DNA of 64,000 nucleotides. Source: Aquabacterium sp. A3. GTDB taxonomy: Bacteria; Pseudomonadota; Gammaproteobacteria; Burkholderiales; Burkholderiaceae_C. The position numbers were made by a program, and so were the translations under genes. Numbering within the stretch: position 1 is the stretch's first letter; each line of letters starts with the position of its first letter. Shown here in pieces: positions 55,805 through 64,000 of this stretch. Location of the stretch: the NCBI RefSeq assembly GCF_038069945.1, contig NZ_JBBPEV010000002.1, positions 461,369 through 525,368 on the forward strand, in the 5' to 3' direction. The notes under the pieces were generated by a model that was given only the letters and a program-made list of their open reading frames with translations, was not told the origin of the DNA and made no database searches.

Positions 55805-56730
55805 ATCAAGACCAAGATCAACGCTGGACCACCGAGGTGCTGGCGCGCGTGGAAGAGGCGCTGTCCGACTGGGTGCCCGGCGAAGCACCAGCCGGTCTGG
55901 GCGCGGCCATGCGTTATGGCGTGCTGGATGGTGGCAAGCGGCTGCGTGCCTTATTGGTGATGGGCGCGGCCCAGGCCGCGGGCGCAGACCTCCACCCCTC
56001 TGGCCGAGAGGCCGCGCTGCGGGCGGCCTGCGCGGTGGAGCTGATCCACGCCTATTCCCTGATCCACGACGACATGCCCTGCATGGACAACGACGTGCTG
56101 CGCCGGGGCAAACCCACCGTGCACGTGGCGTTTGGTGAAGCGCAGGCCATGTTGGCTGGCGACGCCATGCAGGCCCTGGCCTTCGAGGTGTTGACCCCCG
56201 ACGATGAAGATGGGCGCAGCGCCGTGCCGCCAGACCTGCAGGCCCGCCTGTGCCGTTTGCTGGCGCACGCGGCAGGGCAGTCGGGCATGGCCGGTGGTCA
56301 GGCCATTGACCTGGCGAGCGTGGGTCATGCCCTGGACGAGGCCACGCTGCGCGACATGCATGAGCGCAAGACGGGGGCCCTGCTGCGCGCCAGCGTGCAG
56401 ATGGGGGCCGCCTGTGGCGGCTTGCGACCAGGCTTGCCCGCCTGGTCGGCCCTGACGGCGTACGGCCATGCCATGGGCCTGGCCTTTCAGATCGTGGATG
56501 ATGTGCTGGACGCCACCCAGGATTCGGCCCAACTGGGCAAGACCGCCGGCAAAGATGCCGACGCCAACAAGCCCACCTACGTGAGCCTGCTGGGCCTGGA
56601 CGGCGCGCAGGCGGAAGCCGAGCGCTTGCTGGACCGTGCACTGCAGGCCCTGGAGGCCATGGACGCCACGCCGGCCAGCCTGGCGCCGCTTCGCGGCATC
56701 GCCGAGCGCATCGTGCGCCGTGACCATTGA
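55801..56730 (+). CDS. ispA: Farnesyl diphosphate synthase / polyprenyl synthetase
   Basis: A 309-residue prenyltransferase. The first Asp-rich motif is [10 protein letters not shown] and the second DDVLDATQD, with GGKRLRALL at the start. Its product, farnesyl diphosphate, feeds quinone and murein-carrier synthesis. It is coupled to xseB upstream and dxs downstream, so precursor supply genes are clustered. Confidence 0.95.
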   Translation: MNQDQDQRWTTEVLARVEEALSDWVPGEAPAGLGAAMRYGVLDGGKRLRALLVMGAAQAAGADLHPSGREAALRAACAVELIHAYSLIHDDMPCMDNDVLRRGKPTVHVAFGEAQAMLAGDAMQALAFEVLTPDDEDGRSAVPPDLQARLCRLLAHAAGQSGMAGGQAIDLASVGHALDEATLRDMHERKTGALLRASVQMGAACGGLRPGLPAWSALTAYGHAMGLAFQIVDDVLDATQDSAQLGKTAGKDADANKPTYVSLLGLDGAQAEAERLLDRALQALEAMDATPASLAPLRGIAERIVRRDH

Positions 56731-56771
56731 ACACCGCCCAGACGGTGCCCGACAAAACAAGGATGTCCCCC

Positions 56772-58670
56772 ATGAGCCACCCCCTGCTGTCACGCATCGA
56801 CAAGCCGGCCGATTTGCGGCATCTGTCGCGCGCCGAACTCAAGCAACTCGCCGTTGAGCTGCGTGATTACCTGCTTCAAAGCGTGTCCCGCACGGGCGGT
56901 CACCTGTCGTCCAACCTGGGCACGGTGGAGCTGACCATCGCCTTGCACCACGTGTTTCACACCCCGGAAGACCGGCTGGTGTGGGATGTGGGTCACCAGA
57001 CCTACCCGCACAAGATCCTGACCGGCCGCCGGGACCGCATGGGCAGCCTGCGTCAGTACGGCGGCATGAGCGGTTTTCCCCGGCGCGATGAAAGCGAGTA
57101 CGACACCTTCGGCACGGCCCATTCGTCCACCTCCATCTCGGCCGCACTGGGCATGGCCATTGGCGCGCAGTTGCGCGGCGAGGCCCGCAAGGCGGTGGCC
57201 ATCATCGGCGATGGCGCCATGACGGCGGGCATGGCCTTTGAGGCGCTGAACAACGCCGGCGTGCCGCATGCCGGCAAGATGCCCGAGCTGCTGGTGGTGC
57301 TCAACGACAACGACATGTCGATTTCGCCGCCCGTGGGCGCGCTGAACCGTTACCTGGCGCGTTTGATGTCAGGCCGCTTCTACATGAGCGCCCGCGAAAG
57401 CGCCAAGCAGATGCTGAGCAATGTGCCGCCCTTGTTCGAGCTGGCCAAGAAGCTGGAAGAACACGCCAAGGGCATGGTCGTGCCCGGCACCATCTTTGAA
57501 GAGTTTGGCTTCAACTATGTGGGCCCGATCGATGGGCATGACCTGGACAGCCTGATCCCCACGCTGGAGAACCTCAAGCAGGCCAGCGGCCCGCAGTTTC
57601 TGCACGTGGTCACCAAAAAGGGCTATGGCTACAAGCTGGCCGAGGCCGACCCCATCGCCTACCACGGGCCGGGTAAGTTCGACCCGGCCGTGGGCCTGCA
57701 AAAGCCCGCCCCCACCGACACCCCGCCCAAGCCCACCTTCACGCAGGTGTTTGGCCGATGGTTGTGCGACATGGCGGCGGCCGACCCGCGCCTGGTGGCC
57801 ATCACGCCCGCCATGCGTGAGGGCTCGGGCATGGTCGAGTTTCATCAGAAATTTCCGGGCCGTTACTTCGATGTGGGGATTGCCGAGCAGCACGCGGTGA
57901 CCTTCGCCGCTGGCCTGGCCTGCGAGGGCCTCAAGCCCGTGGTGGCCATCTATTCCACCTTCTTGCAGCGGGGCTACGATCAGCTCATCCACGACGTGGC
58001 CATCCAGAACCTGCCCGTGGTGTTTGCGCTGGACCGCGCCGGCATCGTGGGGGCCGATGGCGCCACGCACATGGGCGCGTTCGACATCGCCTACTGCCGC
58101 TGCATCCCCAATGTCAGCATGCTGACCCCCGCCGATGAGGCCGAGACCCGTCAGGCCTTGAGCGCCGCCTATGCGCAAAACCACCCGGTGGCGGTGCGCT
58201 ATCCGCGCGGCACGGGTGCCGGGGTGCCGGTGCCCACCGACCTGAACCCCATGCCCTGGGGCCAGGGCGAGGTGCGTCGGCAGGCGGCTGCGGCGAAACC
58301 AGCGGGCCAGCGTGTGGCCATCCTGGCGTTCGGTACCTTGCTGTATCCGGCCTTGCAGGCCGCCGAGGCGCTGGATGCGACCGTGGCCAACATGCGCTTC
58401 GTCAAGCCCCTGGATGTGGAACTGGTCAAGCAACTGGCCGCCTCCAACGACCTGCTGGTGACGGTGGAAGAGGGCTGCGTGCAAGGCGGTGCAGGTTCGG
58501 CGGTGGCCGAGGCGCTGGCCGCTGCGGGCCTGGCCGTGCCCATGCTGATGCTGGGCCTGCCCGATGAGTTCGTGGAGCACGGCGATCCGGCCAAGCTCTT
58601 GGGCTTGTGCGGGCTGGACGCGGCCGGCATCGAGCGGACCATCCGGGACCGGCTGGCGGCGACCGCCTGA
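56772..58670 (+). CDS. dxs: 1-deoxy-D-xylulose-5-phosphate synthase
   Basis: A 632-residue thiamine diphosphate enzyme, first step of the MEP pathway. Seen are [20 protein letters not shown], the TPP motif [18 protein letters not shown], and the transketolase central and C-terminal domains ([17 protein letters not shown]). The ATG at 56772 is preceded by AAGGATG; starts at 56727 (TTG) and 56763 are possible but less well placed. Confidence 0.96.
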   Translation: MSHPLLSRIDKPADLRHLSRAELKQLAVELRDYLLQSVSRTGGHLSSNLGTVELTIALHHVFHTPEDRLVWDVGHQTYPHKILTGRRDRMGSLRQYGGMSGFPRRDESEYDTFGTAHSSTSISAALGMAIGAQLRGEARKAVAIIGDGAMTAGMAFEALNNAGVPHAGKMPELLVVLNDNDMSISPPVGALNRYLARLMSGRFYMSARESAKQMLSNVPPLFELAKKLEEHAKGMVVPGTIFEEFGFNYVGPIDGHDLDSLIPTLENLKQASGPQFLHVVTKKGYGYKLAEADPIAYHGPGKFDPAVGLQKPAPTDTPPKPTFTQVFGRWLCDMAAADPRLVAITPAMREGSGMVEFHQKFPGRYFDVGIAEQHAVTFAAGLACEGLKPVVAIYSTFLQRGYDQLIHDVAIQNLPVVFALDRAGIVGADGATHMGAFDIAYCRCIPNVSMLTPADEAETRQALSAAYAQNHPVAVRYPRGTGAGVPVPTDLNPMPWGQGEVRRQAAAAKPAGQRVAILAFGTLLYPALQAAEALDATVANMRFVKPLDVELVKQLAASNDLLVTVEEGCVQGGAGSAVAEALAAAGLAVPMLMLGLPDEFVEHGDPAKLLGLCGLDAAGIERTIRDRLAATA

Positions 58671-58735
58671 ACCGATGCGGGGTGGATGGTCCGGTCCGAT
58701 GGCCGCGCCGCGCCTCCCTAACGCAGTAATCGCAG

Positions 58736-58759
58736 GCCGCCGTCAGGCGGCTTGTTTTT
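58736..58759 (+). terminator. Terminator after dxs
   Basis: GCCGCC (58736-58741) pairs with GGCGGC (58746-58751) around a four-base loop, followed by TTGTTTTTG. It overlaps the 3' end of the convergent hemerythrin gene. Confidence 0.75.
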
Positions 58760-59270
58760 GCTCGTCGCCGCAGGCGCCTCCGCAGCCATGGATGGCCTGC
58801 GCTGGCAGCGCCTCGGGCTGGCTGAGCGCGCCGGTCACGGGGTCGTAGCCCACGCTCTTGAGGTGCAGGGCCAAGCCCGCATCCATGGTCTGGGCGTGGT
58901 GCGGAAACCAGAGCGTCAACTCGTGCGCCATCTGGCGAATCGGTGGCAACTGGCCCTGCTGGCCCAGCGTCAAGCCTTCTTTCAACACCTTGAGCACCAC
59001 GGCGTGCTGCGTCAGGTGGCAACTGCCCGGTGCGAAGCCGGTGGCCAGCATCCAGCGGTCTTCCTGGGCAAAGTGGGCCTCGGTGTGGTCCACCAGGGCT
59101 TGCCAGTGCGCCACCAGATCGTCATCCGACGCTTGCTGGACGGTGGCCAGCAACTCGACGAACTCCACATGGGTCTGATCCATGACGGGCATGGACAGGC
59201 TCAATGCATCCGACCACACCAAGCCGGGTGTCACAGGGGTGTTGTGTACAGAGGGGGCTGATTCAGACAT
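58743..59270 (-). CDS. Bacteriohemerythrin
   Basis: A 175-residue protein with the di-iron ligands of hemerythrin in order: His in QTHVEF, His and Glu in HTEAHFAQED, His in CHLTQH, and His/Asp in PHHAQTMD. It binds oxygen reversibly. An unusual C-terminal tail has GCGGACGDEQ with two Cys. The ATG at 59270 is used rather than an upstream extension. Confidence 0.9.
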   Translation of the reverse strand: MSESAPSVHNTPVTPGLVWSDALSLSMPVMDQTHVEFVELLATVQQASDDDLVAHWQALVDHTEAHFAQEDRWMLATGFAPGSCHLTQHAVVLKVLKEGLTLGQQGQLPPIRQMAHELTLWFPHHAQTMDAGLALHLKSVGYDPVTGALSQPEALPAQAIHGCGGACGDEQKQAA

Positions 59271-59470
59271 GGACGCAGGGTAGCGGGGACGTCTCTGCCG
59301 CGCCTTGCGTTGCCTCAAGGTCTGGCCGCGCGACGCTCAGCCCGAGCGGCCTGGGCGGCCCGGGGCGGTGGCGCACGATGCGCCCTGTTCGGTCGCCGGC
59401 GTAGGTAATCACCGATGCTCGCATGGGCTCGGGGGCCTAGATTCGGTGCGTCTGGTTGTTCGCTTCCCCC

Positions 59471-60388
59471 ATGAGGTACCCCGTGCGTCACGTCACCCTG
59501 TTCAATCTCCGTCGCACCCTGGTCGTCGCCCTGATGTTGTGGGTGGCCGGCGCGGCCCATGGCGCCAGCACCGACGCCCGAACGCGCCACCCCATCGTGC
59601 TGGTGCACGGATTGATGGGCTGGGACAACATCCTAGGTTTGGACTACTGGTACAACATTCCGGCGGCCTTGCGACGCTCGGGTGCCACCGTGCTGGTGGC
59701 CAAGGTGTCGGCGGTGAACGACAACCAAGTGCGTGGCGAGCAATTGCTCAAGCAATTGCGCGAGTGGCAAGCGGCCAAGGGCTACACCCAGTTCAACTTG
59801 GTGGGACACAGCCAGGGTGGTCCCACCGCCCGTTATGTCGCCGGTGTGGCGCCAACGTTGGTGGCCAGTGTCACGTCGGTGCAGTCACCCCATGTGATTG
59901 ACGCCGCCGAGCCAGATTCCATCCTGTCGGTGCTGTCGTCCCAGCCCGGCCTGTTCGCCACCTTGGGCAAATTGATCGACTGGCTATCGGGCAGTGGGTC
60001 GCTGCCGCAGGATCCGGCGGCGCTGCAGGCCTGGGCCACCGACACGGCCGCTTTCAATGCCCGGTGGCCGGCCGGGATGCCGAGCACCCCGTGCGGCCAG
60101 GGCACCGAGCTGGCTTTCAATGGGGTGCGGTACTACGCTGTGGCTGGCAACGTGGCCAAAACCAATGCCTGGGACCCGTCTGACCTGATCTTCAAGGAGG
60201 GCGCGACGCCCAGCGATGGTTTGGTGCCGGTGTGCTCGGCGCACTGGGGCAAGGTGCTGCGCGACGACTACCCCTGGAATCACTTCGATGGCGTCAATCA
60301 GTTCTTTGGGCTGATTGGCAAGTCCGCACCAGACCCAGTGGCCTTCTATGTGCAGCAGGCCAGCAGGCTCAAGGGCCTGGGCCTTTGA
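59471..60388 (+). CDS. Secreted triacylglycerol lipase (family I type)
   Basis: A 305-residue lipase with an N-terminal signal peptide (LVVALMLWVAGAAHGAS). The catalytic triad is S114 in GHSQGG, D249 in PSDGLVP and H271 in WNHFDG; the oxyanion segment is VLVHGLMGWDN. Two Cys (STPCGQ, VPVCSA) could form the disulfide known in families I.1 and I.2. Those lipases normally need a foldase encoded next to them, and none is here. The start is chosen by signal peptide fit. Confidence 0.88.
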   Translation: MRYPVRHVTLFNLRRTLVVALMLWVAGAAHGASTDARTRHPIVLVHGLMGWDNILGLDYWYNIPAALRRSGATVLVAKVSAVNDNQVRGEQLLKQLREWQAAKGYTQFNLVGHSQGGPTARYVAGVAPTLVASVTSVQSPHVIDAAEPDSILSVLSSQPGLFATLGKLIDWLSGSGSLPQDPAALQAWATDTAAFNARWPAGMPSTPCGQGTELAFNGVRYYAVAGNVAKTNAWDPSDLIFKEGATPSDGLVPVCSAHWGKVLRDDYPWNHFDGVNQFFGLIGKSAPDPVAFYVQQASRLKGLGL

Positions 60389-60400
60389 GCCTTGGCTCGA

Positions 60401-61816
60401 TCAGGGCTGGGTGGCGCTGCCGCCCAGGCGCTGGCGGTGACGGGCCACCTGCGCCCGCACTTGCTCGGGCGCGGTGCCGCCCAGCAGGTTGCGGGCGTTG
60501 AGCGAGCCGCGCAGGCTCAGCACCTCGTACACATCCTTTTCGATGGCGGGGTTGTAGGCCTTGAGCTGGTCCAGCGACAGCTCCGACAGGTCCACGCCCG
60601 CAGCGATGGCGTCTTTCACGGCGTGGGCCACCACCTCGTGTGCATCGCGGAAGGGCAGGCCCTTTTTCACCAGGTAATCGGCCAGGTCGGTGGCGGTGGC
60701 GTAGCCCTTCTTGGCGGCGCGCTCCATGGCTTCGGGCTTGACGGTGATGCCGGCGGCCATCTCGGCGAAGATGCGCAGGGTGTCCTTCAAGGTGTCGACC
60801 GTGTCGAACAAGGGTTCCTTGTCTTCCTGGTTGTCCTTGTTGTAGGCCAGGGGCTGGCCCTTCATCAGGGTGATCAGGCCCATCAGGTGGCCCACCACGC
60901 GGCCGGTCTTGCCGCGCGCCAGCTCGGGCACGTCGGGGTTCTTCTTCTGCGGCATGATCGACGAGCCGGTGCAGAAGCGGTCGGCCAGGTCGATGAAGCC
61001 GAAGCTCTGGCTCATCCACAGGATGAGCTCTTCGCTCAGGCGCGACACATGCACCATCAAGAGCGACGCGGCCGAGGTGAACTCGATGGCGAAGTCGCGG
61101 TCGCTCACCGCATCCAGGCTGTTCTGGCTGACGCCCTCGAAGCCCAGCGTGCGGGCCACGCGCTCGCGGTCCAGCGGGTAGCTGGTGCCGGCCAGCGCGG
61201 CCGAGCCCAGGGGCAGGCGGTTGATGCGGCGGCGCAGGTCGACCATGCGTTCCGCATCGCGGGCGAACATTTCCACATAGGCCAGCAGGTGGTGACCGAA
61301 GGCCACGGGCTGGGCCACCTGCAGGTGGGTGAAGCCAGGCAGGATCACGTCGGCATTCTGCTCGGCCACATCGACCAGGGCTTTTTGCAGCTCGGTCAGC
61401 AGCACGCCGATTTCATCGACCTCGCCGCGCAGCCACAGGCGCACGTCGGTGGCCACCTGATCATTGCGCGAGCGGCCGGTGTGCAGGCGCTTGCCCGCGT
61501 CGCCCACCAGCTGGGTCAGTCGGGCTTCGATGTTCAGGTGCACGTCCTCCAGGTCGAGCTTCCACTCGAACTGGCCGGATTCGATCTCTTGCGTGATCTG
61601 CGCCATGCCCTTTTGGATGGCGGCCAGGTCGTCGGCCGAGATCAGGCCCTGGGCGCAGAGCATGTCGGCGTGGGCCAGCGAGCCCTGGATGTCGGCCTGC
61701 CACAGGCGTTTGTCAAAAAACACGCTGGAGGTGTAGCGCTTGACCAGCTCGCTCATGGGCTCGGAAAACAGGGCCGACCAGGCCTGGGACTTTTTGTCGA
61801 GTTGGTTGGTGCTCAT
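60401..61816 (-). CDS. argH: Argininosuccinate lyase
   Basis: A 471-residue enzyme for the last step of arginine synthesis. The signature [20 protein letters not shown] is intact, with [15 protein letters not shown] and [20 protein letters not shown]. The ATG at 61816 is the usual start; an upstream extension runs into the divergent sensor gene region. Confidence 0.97.
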   Translation of the reverse strand: MSTNQLDKKSQAWSALFSEPMSELVKRYTSSVFFDKRLWQADIQGSLAHADMLCAQGLISADDLAAIQKGMAQITQEIESGQFEWKLDLEDVHLNIEARLTQLVGDAGKRLHTGRSRNDQVATDVRLWLRGEVDEIGVLLTELQKALVDVAEQNADVILPGFTHLQVAQPVAFGHHLLAYVEMFARDAERMVDLRRRINRLPLGSAALAGTSYPLDRERVARTLGFEGVSQNSLDAVSDRDFAIEFTSAASLLMVHVSRLSEELILWMSQSFGFIDLADRFCTGSSIMPQKKNPDVPELARGKTGRVVGHLMGLITLMKGQPLAYNKDNQEDKEPLFDTVDTLKDTLRIFAEMAAGITVKPEAMERAAKKGYATATDLADYLVKKGLPFRDAHEVVAHAVKDAIAAGVDLSELSLDQLKAYNPAIEKDVYEVLSLRGSLNARNLLGGTAPEQVRAQVARHRQRLGGSATQP

Positions 61817-61859
61817 GGGACGATCCGGTGGCGCGTGCATCACGCAAAATGTGCAAACC

Positions 61860-63044
61860 ATGGATTCTAAAGAGACTGACCGCCCAGATCGGCCGGCGCC
61901 GCCAGATGCCGTGTCTGATCATGCTGCCTGGGGCGCCACCACGCAGTTTGGCGTGGCCGGCACGGAGCTGCCCTCGGGAAGCGCTGCGCCGCGCCAGCCC
62001 TCGGCGTTTGACGTGTGCCACGTTGGTGTGGTGCTGCGGGCGGTGCTGGGTGTTCAGCTGATCACCGGGCTGGGCAGTTTGTACCTGGCTGCGGCGCCAT
62101 CGGCCTGGCTGGCCCAATGGGCCCAGGCGTCTCTGGTGTCTCTGCCCGCCTGTTTGATGTGGCTGCTGCTGGCCTGCAGCCTGCGCCCCTGGCTGGACCG
62201 GCAGCCCGCGATGGTTCAGTGGCTGATGGCCACAGCCCTGGGGGCGCTGTGTGGCGGGCTGGCGCGCTGGCAACTGCAATGGCTGCTGGCCCCCCTGGTG
62301 GACGACGCCGCGGCCCTGTGGCCCCTGGTGGCCCCCACGCTCACGGGCGCGGCCCTGGGGGCGGTGGGTTTGTACTGGCTGCGGGCCCGGGCCCACAGCG
62401 AGTTGCCGGCCCATGTGGCGGCGCGCCTGGACGAGCTGCAGGCCCGCATCCGCCCACACTTTCTGTTCAACACCCTGAACACGGCCATGGCCCTGGTTCA
62501 GGTGGACCCACAACGCGCCGAGGCGGTGCTGGAGGACCTGGCCGAGCTGTTCCGTCAGGCGCTGGTCTCGCCCGCCGCCCGCACCACCCTGGGGGCCGAG
62601 GTCGATCTGGCCCGTCGTTACCTGGGCATCGAACAGTTGCGCTTCGGAGACCGCCTGACCGTGCGCTGGGAGCTGGAGCCGGGCACGCAAGAGGCGCTGG
62701 TGCCGTCGTTGCTGCTGCAGCCCTTGGTGGAGAACGCTGTTCGCCACGGCGTGGAGCCCGACCCCCAGGGGGGCTGGATCGTCATCCGCGCGCGCGTTCA
62801 GGGGGACAAGGTCGAGTTGAGCATCCGCAACTCCCTGCCGCCGGCAGGGCAGGCGCAGGCGCAGGTGCGGCAAGGGCACGGCATGGCCCTGCGCAACGTG
62901 CGGCAGCGCCTGATGCTGATGCATGATGTGGAGTCCACGTTCGACGCCGGGGTGCAGCATGACACGGCCGATCGGCAGCCACCGGTGTACGTGGTGAAGT
63001 TGGCCTTTCCTTTGCGACATGGAGACCATGGATGGACCCGTTGA
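61860..63044 (+). CDS. LytS/AlgZ-type sensor histidine kinase
   Basis: A 394-residue protein with four or five membrane helices at about residues 55-175 and a His_kinase domain of the LytS/YehU class. The phosphoacceptor is H200 in [11 protein letters not shown], and an ATPase region contains [17 protein letters not shown]. It overlaps the response regulator by 13 bp. In related bacteria the argH-adjacent pair is AlgZ/FimS with AlgR, involved in pili and exopolysaccharide control. Confidence 0.9.
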   Translation: MDSKETDRPDRPAPPDAVSDHAAWGATTQFGVAGTELPSGSAAPRQPSAFDVCHVGVVLRAVLGVQLITGLGSLYLAAAPSAWLAQWAQASLVSLPACLMWLLLACSLRPWLDRQPAMVQWLMATALGALCGGLARWQLQWLLAPLVDDAAALWPLVAPTLTGAALGAVGLYWLRARAHSELPAHVAARLDELQARIRPHFLFNTLNTAMALVQVDPQRAEAVLEDLAELFRQALVSPAARTTLGAEVDLARRYLGIEQLRFGDRLTVRWELEPGTQEALVPSLLLQPLVENAVRHGVEPDPQGGWIVIRARVQGDKVELSIRNSLPPAGQAQAQVRQGHGMALRNVRQRLMLMHDVESTFDAGVQHDTADRQPPVYVVKLAFPLRHGDHGWTR

Positions 63045-63829
63045 TCGACGAGGCCTTGCGTGTGGTGCTGATCGATGACGAGCCGCTGGCGCGACTGCGG
63101 CTGCGTGGGCTGCTGGCCCACAGCAGCGTGCCCAATGGCGTGCTGGCCGAGTTTGGCGAGCCGGTCACGGCGCTGGACGCCCTGCGCGAGCAAGACCTGG
63201 CGCGGGATGCCGCCGACGTGGTGCTGCTCGACATCCAGATGCCGGGTCTGGACGGCATGGTGCTGGCGGCCCGCTTGCGCGAGATGCGCCGCCCACCGGC
63301 GGTGGTGTTTGTCACGGCCCATGCGGTTCACGCCCTGAGGGCGTTTGACCTGGCGGCGGTGGACTACCTGACCAAGCCGGTTCGACTGGAGCGCCTGGAT
63401 GCCGCGCTGGCCAAGGCCCGCACCTGGGTGCACGCGCGTCGCCTGAGTCAAGCGGCCGACGTGACCGACGACGATGAGGTGTTGGTGGTGCGCACGCGCG
63501 AGCGCCTTGAGCGCATCCCCTTGGGGGCGGTCCTGTATTTCCGGGCGGAGCAAAAGATCGTCAGCCTGAGAACGGCGGACCGCACCCTGGTGATCGACGA
63601 GTCACTGACCGAGCTGGAGTCCCGCGTGGGGTCGCGATTCGTGCGGGTGCACCGCAATGCGCTGGTGGCGCGCAAGGCCATGCGGGCGCTGGAGCGTCGC
63701 CACGATGATGATGAGGGGGGTGACGGTGCCGAGGGCTGGGCCGTGCAGGTCACACCCACCCAGGAGTGGCTGCAGGTGTCGCGACGGCAAGTGACCGCCG
63801 TGCGCGACGCCATGGCCGTGTCGATCTGA
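63032..63829 (+). CDS. LytTR family response regulator (AlgR-like)
   Basis: A 265-residue regulator. The receiver domain has the acidic pair in VVLIDDEPLA, the phosphorylated D67 in VLLDIQMPG, and K115 in LTKPV. A LytTR DNA-binding domain follows from about residue 150 (VLYFRAEQKIVSLRT, RFVRVHRNALV). It is the partner of the upstream sensor. Confidence 0.93.
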   Translation: MDPLIDEALRVVLIDDEPLARLRLRGLLAHSSVPNGVLAEFGEPVTALDALREQDLARDAADVVLLDIQMPGLDGMVLAARLREMRRPPAVVFVTAHAVHALRAFDLAAVDYLTKPVRLERLDAALAKARTWVHARRLSQAADVTDDDEVLVVRTRERLERIPLGAVLYFRAEQKIVSLRTADRTLVIDESLTELESRVGSRFVRVHRNALVARKAMRALERRHDDDEGGDGAEGWAVQVTPTQEWLQVSRRQVTAVRDAMAVSI

Positions 63830-64000
63830 TCAGAAGCCCAGGCTGGCCAGCAGATCGTCCACTTCGCTCTGGTTGGCCACCACGTCGGTGCGGCCCTCGG
63901 CGTCCACCACGGGGCCTTCCAGTTTGGGCTCTTTGCTGTCTGTGGCAGGGTGGTGGTGGGCGGTCAGTGCGGCTTCCACCTTCTGGGCCTGCTCCGGTGG
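63830..64000 (-). CDS. cheZ: Protein phosphatase CheZ, C-terminal fragment (continues outside window)
   Basis: The minus-strand frame is open at the window edge and ends SEVDDLLASLGF, the conserved CheY-P-binding tail of CheZ. The preceding segment is an Ala/His/Pro-rich linker, as in CheZ. The catalytic helix bundle lies outside. It is convergent with the response regulator; the stops are adjacent. Confidence 0.85.
   Translation of the reverse strand, partial: PPEQAQKVEAALTAHHHPATDSKEPKLEGPVVDAEGRTDVVANQSEVDDLLASLGF

Overview
The window reads as a chromosomal segment of a high-GC betaproteobacterium of the order Burkholderiales, probably near Comamonadaceae or Aquabacterium-like genera. The genus is an inference. 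The basis is gene content and order: argH beside an AlgZ/AlgR-type pair, ispA-dxs with xseB, ribD-ribE-ribBA-ribH-nusB, a ZTP riboswitch before glyA, a fimT-pilV-pilW-pilX-pilY1-pilE operon, and PEP-CTERM proteins. Most of the window is ordinary core genome. No rRNA operon, complete prophage or CRISPR array is visible.

Layout. 0-4.5 kb: the end of a chemoreceptor, lrgAB, a short-chain dehydrogenase and a hipBA toxin-antitoxin pair. 4.55-11.65 kb: a compact element of about 7 kb integrated in a tRNA-Met(CAT) gene and flanked by 132/133-bp direct repeats. It carries two HTH regulators with an operator-like repeat cluster between them, a P2 gpA-like rolling-circle replication endonuclease, small unknown genes, a DUF4224 protein, a tyrosine integrase and an HNH nuclease, but no capsid or conjugation gene. 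11.8-23.4 kb: htpG, DUF2726, GNAT, rplM-rpsI with a structured leader, argC, bactofilin, erpA, anmK, an M23 peptidase and tyrS.

23.5-30.5 kb is the most unusual region. It holds five tandem genes for small secreted proteins that appear to be one diverged family. Three end in PEP-CTERM sorting signals and two do not. An OmpW-like barrel and a second small barrel gene sit among them, nearly every gene has its own terminator, and G-rich boxes recur in the upstream regions. The first family member has a run of 13 C just before its sorting signal. A slip of one base in either direction stops translation before the anchor, which is a plausible switch between anchored and released protein.

30.5-64 kb: a MobA-like protein, pdxH, msrA, a candidate small RNA, ubiD, a lytic transglycosylase, riboswitch-glyA-nrdR, the minor pilin/PilY1 operon (minus strand), the riboflavin operon with nusB, a PEGA-domain Ser/Thr kinase next to a TssQ-like lipoprotein, ppx, a ZIP transporter, a DMT transporter, a Rieske oxygenase, xseB-ispA-dxs (isoprenoid precursors), a bacteriohemerythrin, a secreted lipase, argH, a LytS-type sensor with its LytTR regulator, and the C-terminus of CheZ at the window edge.
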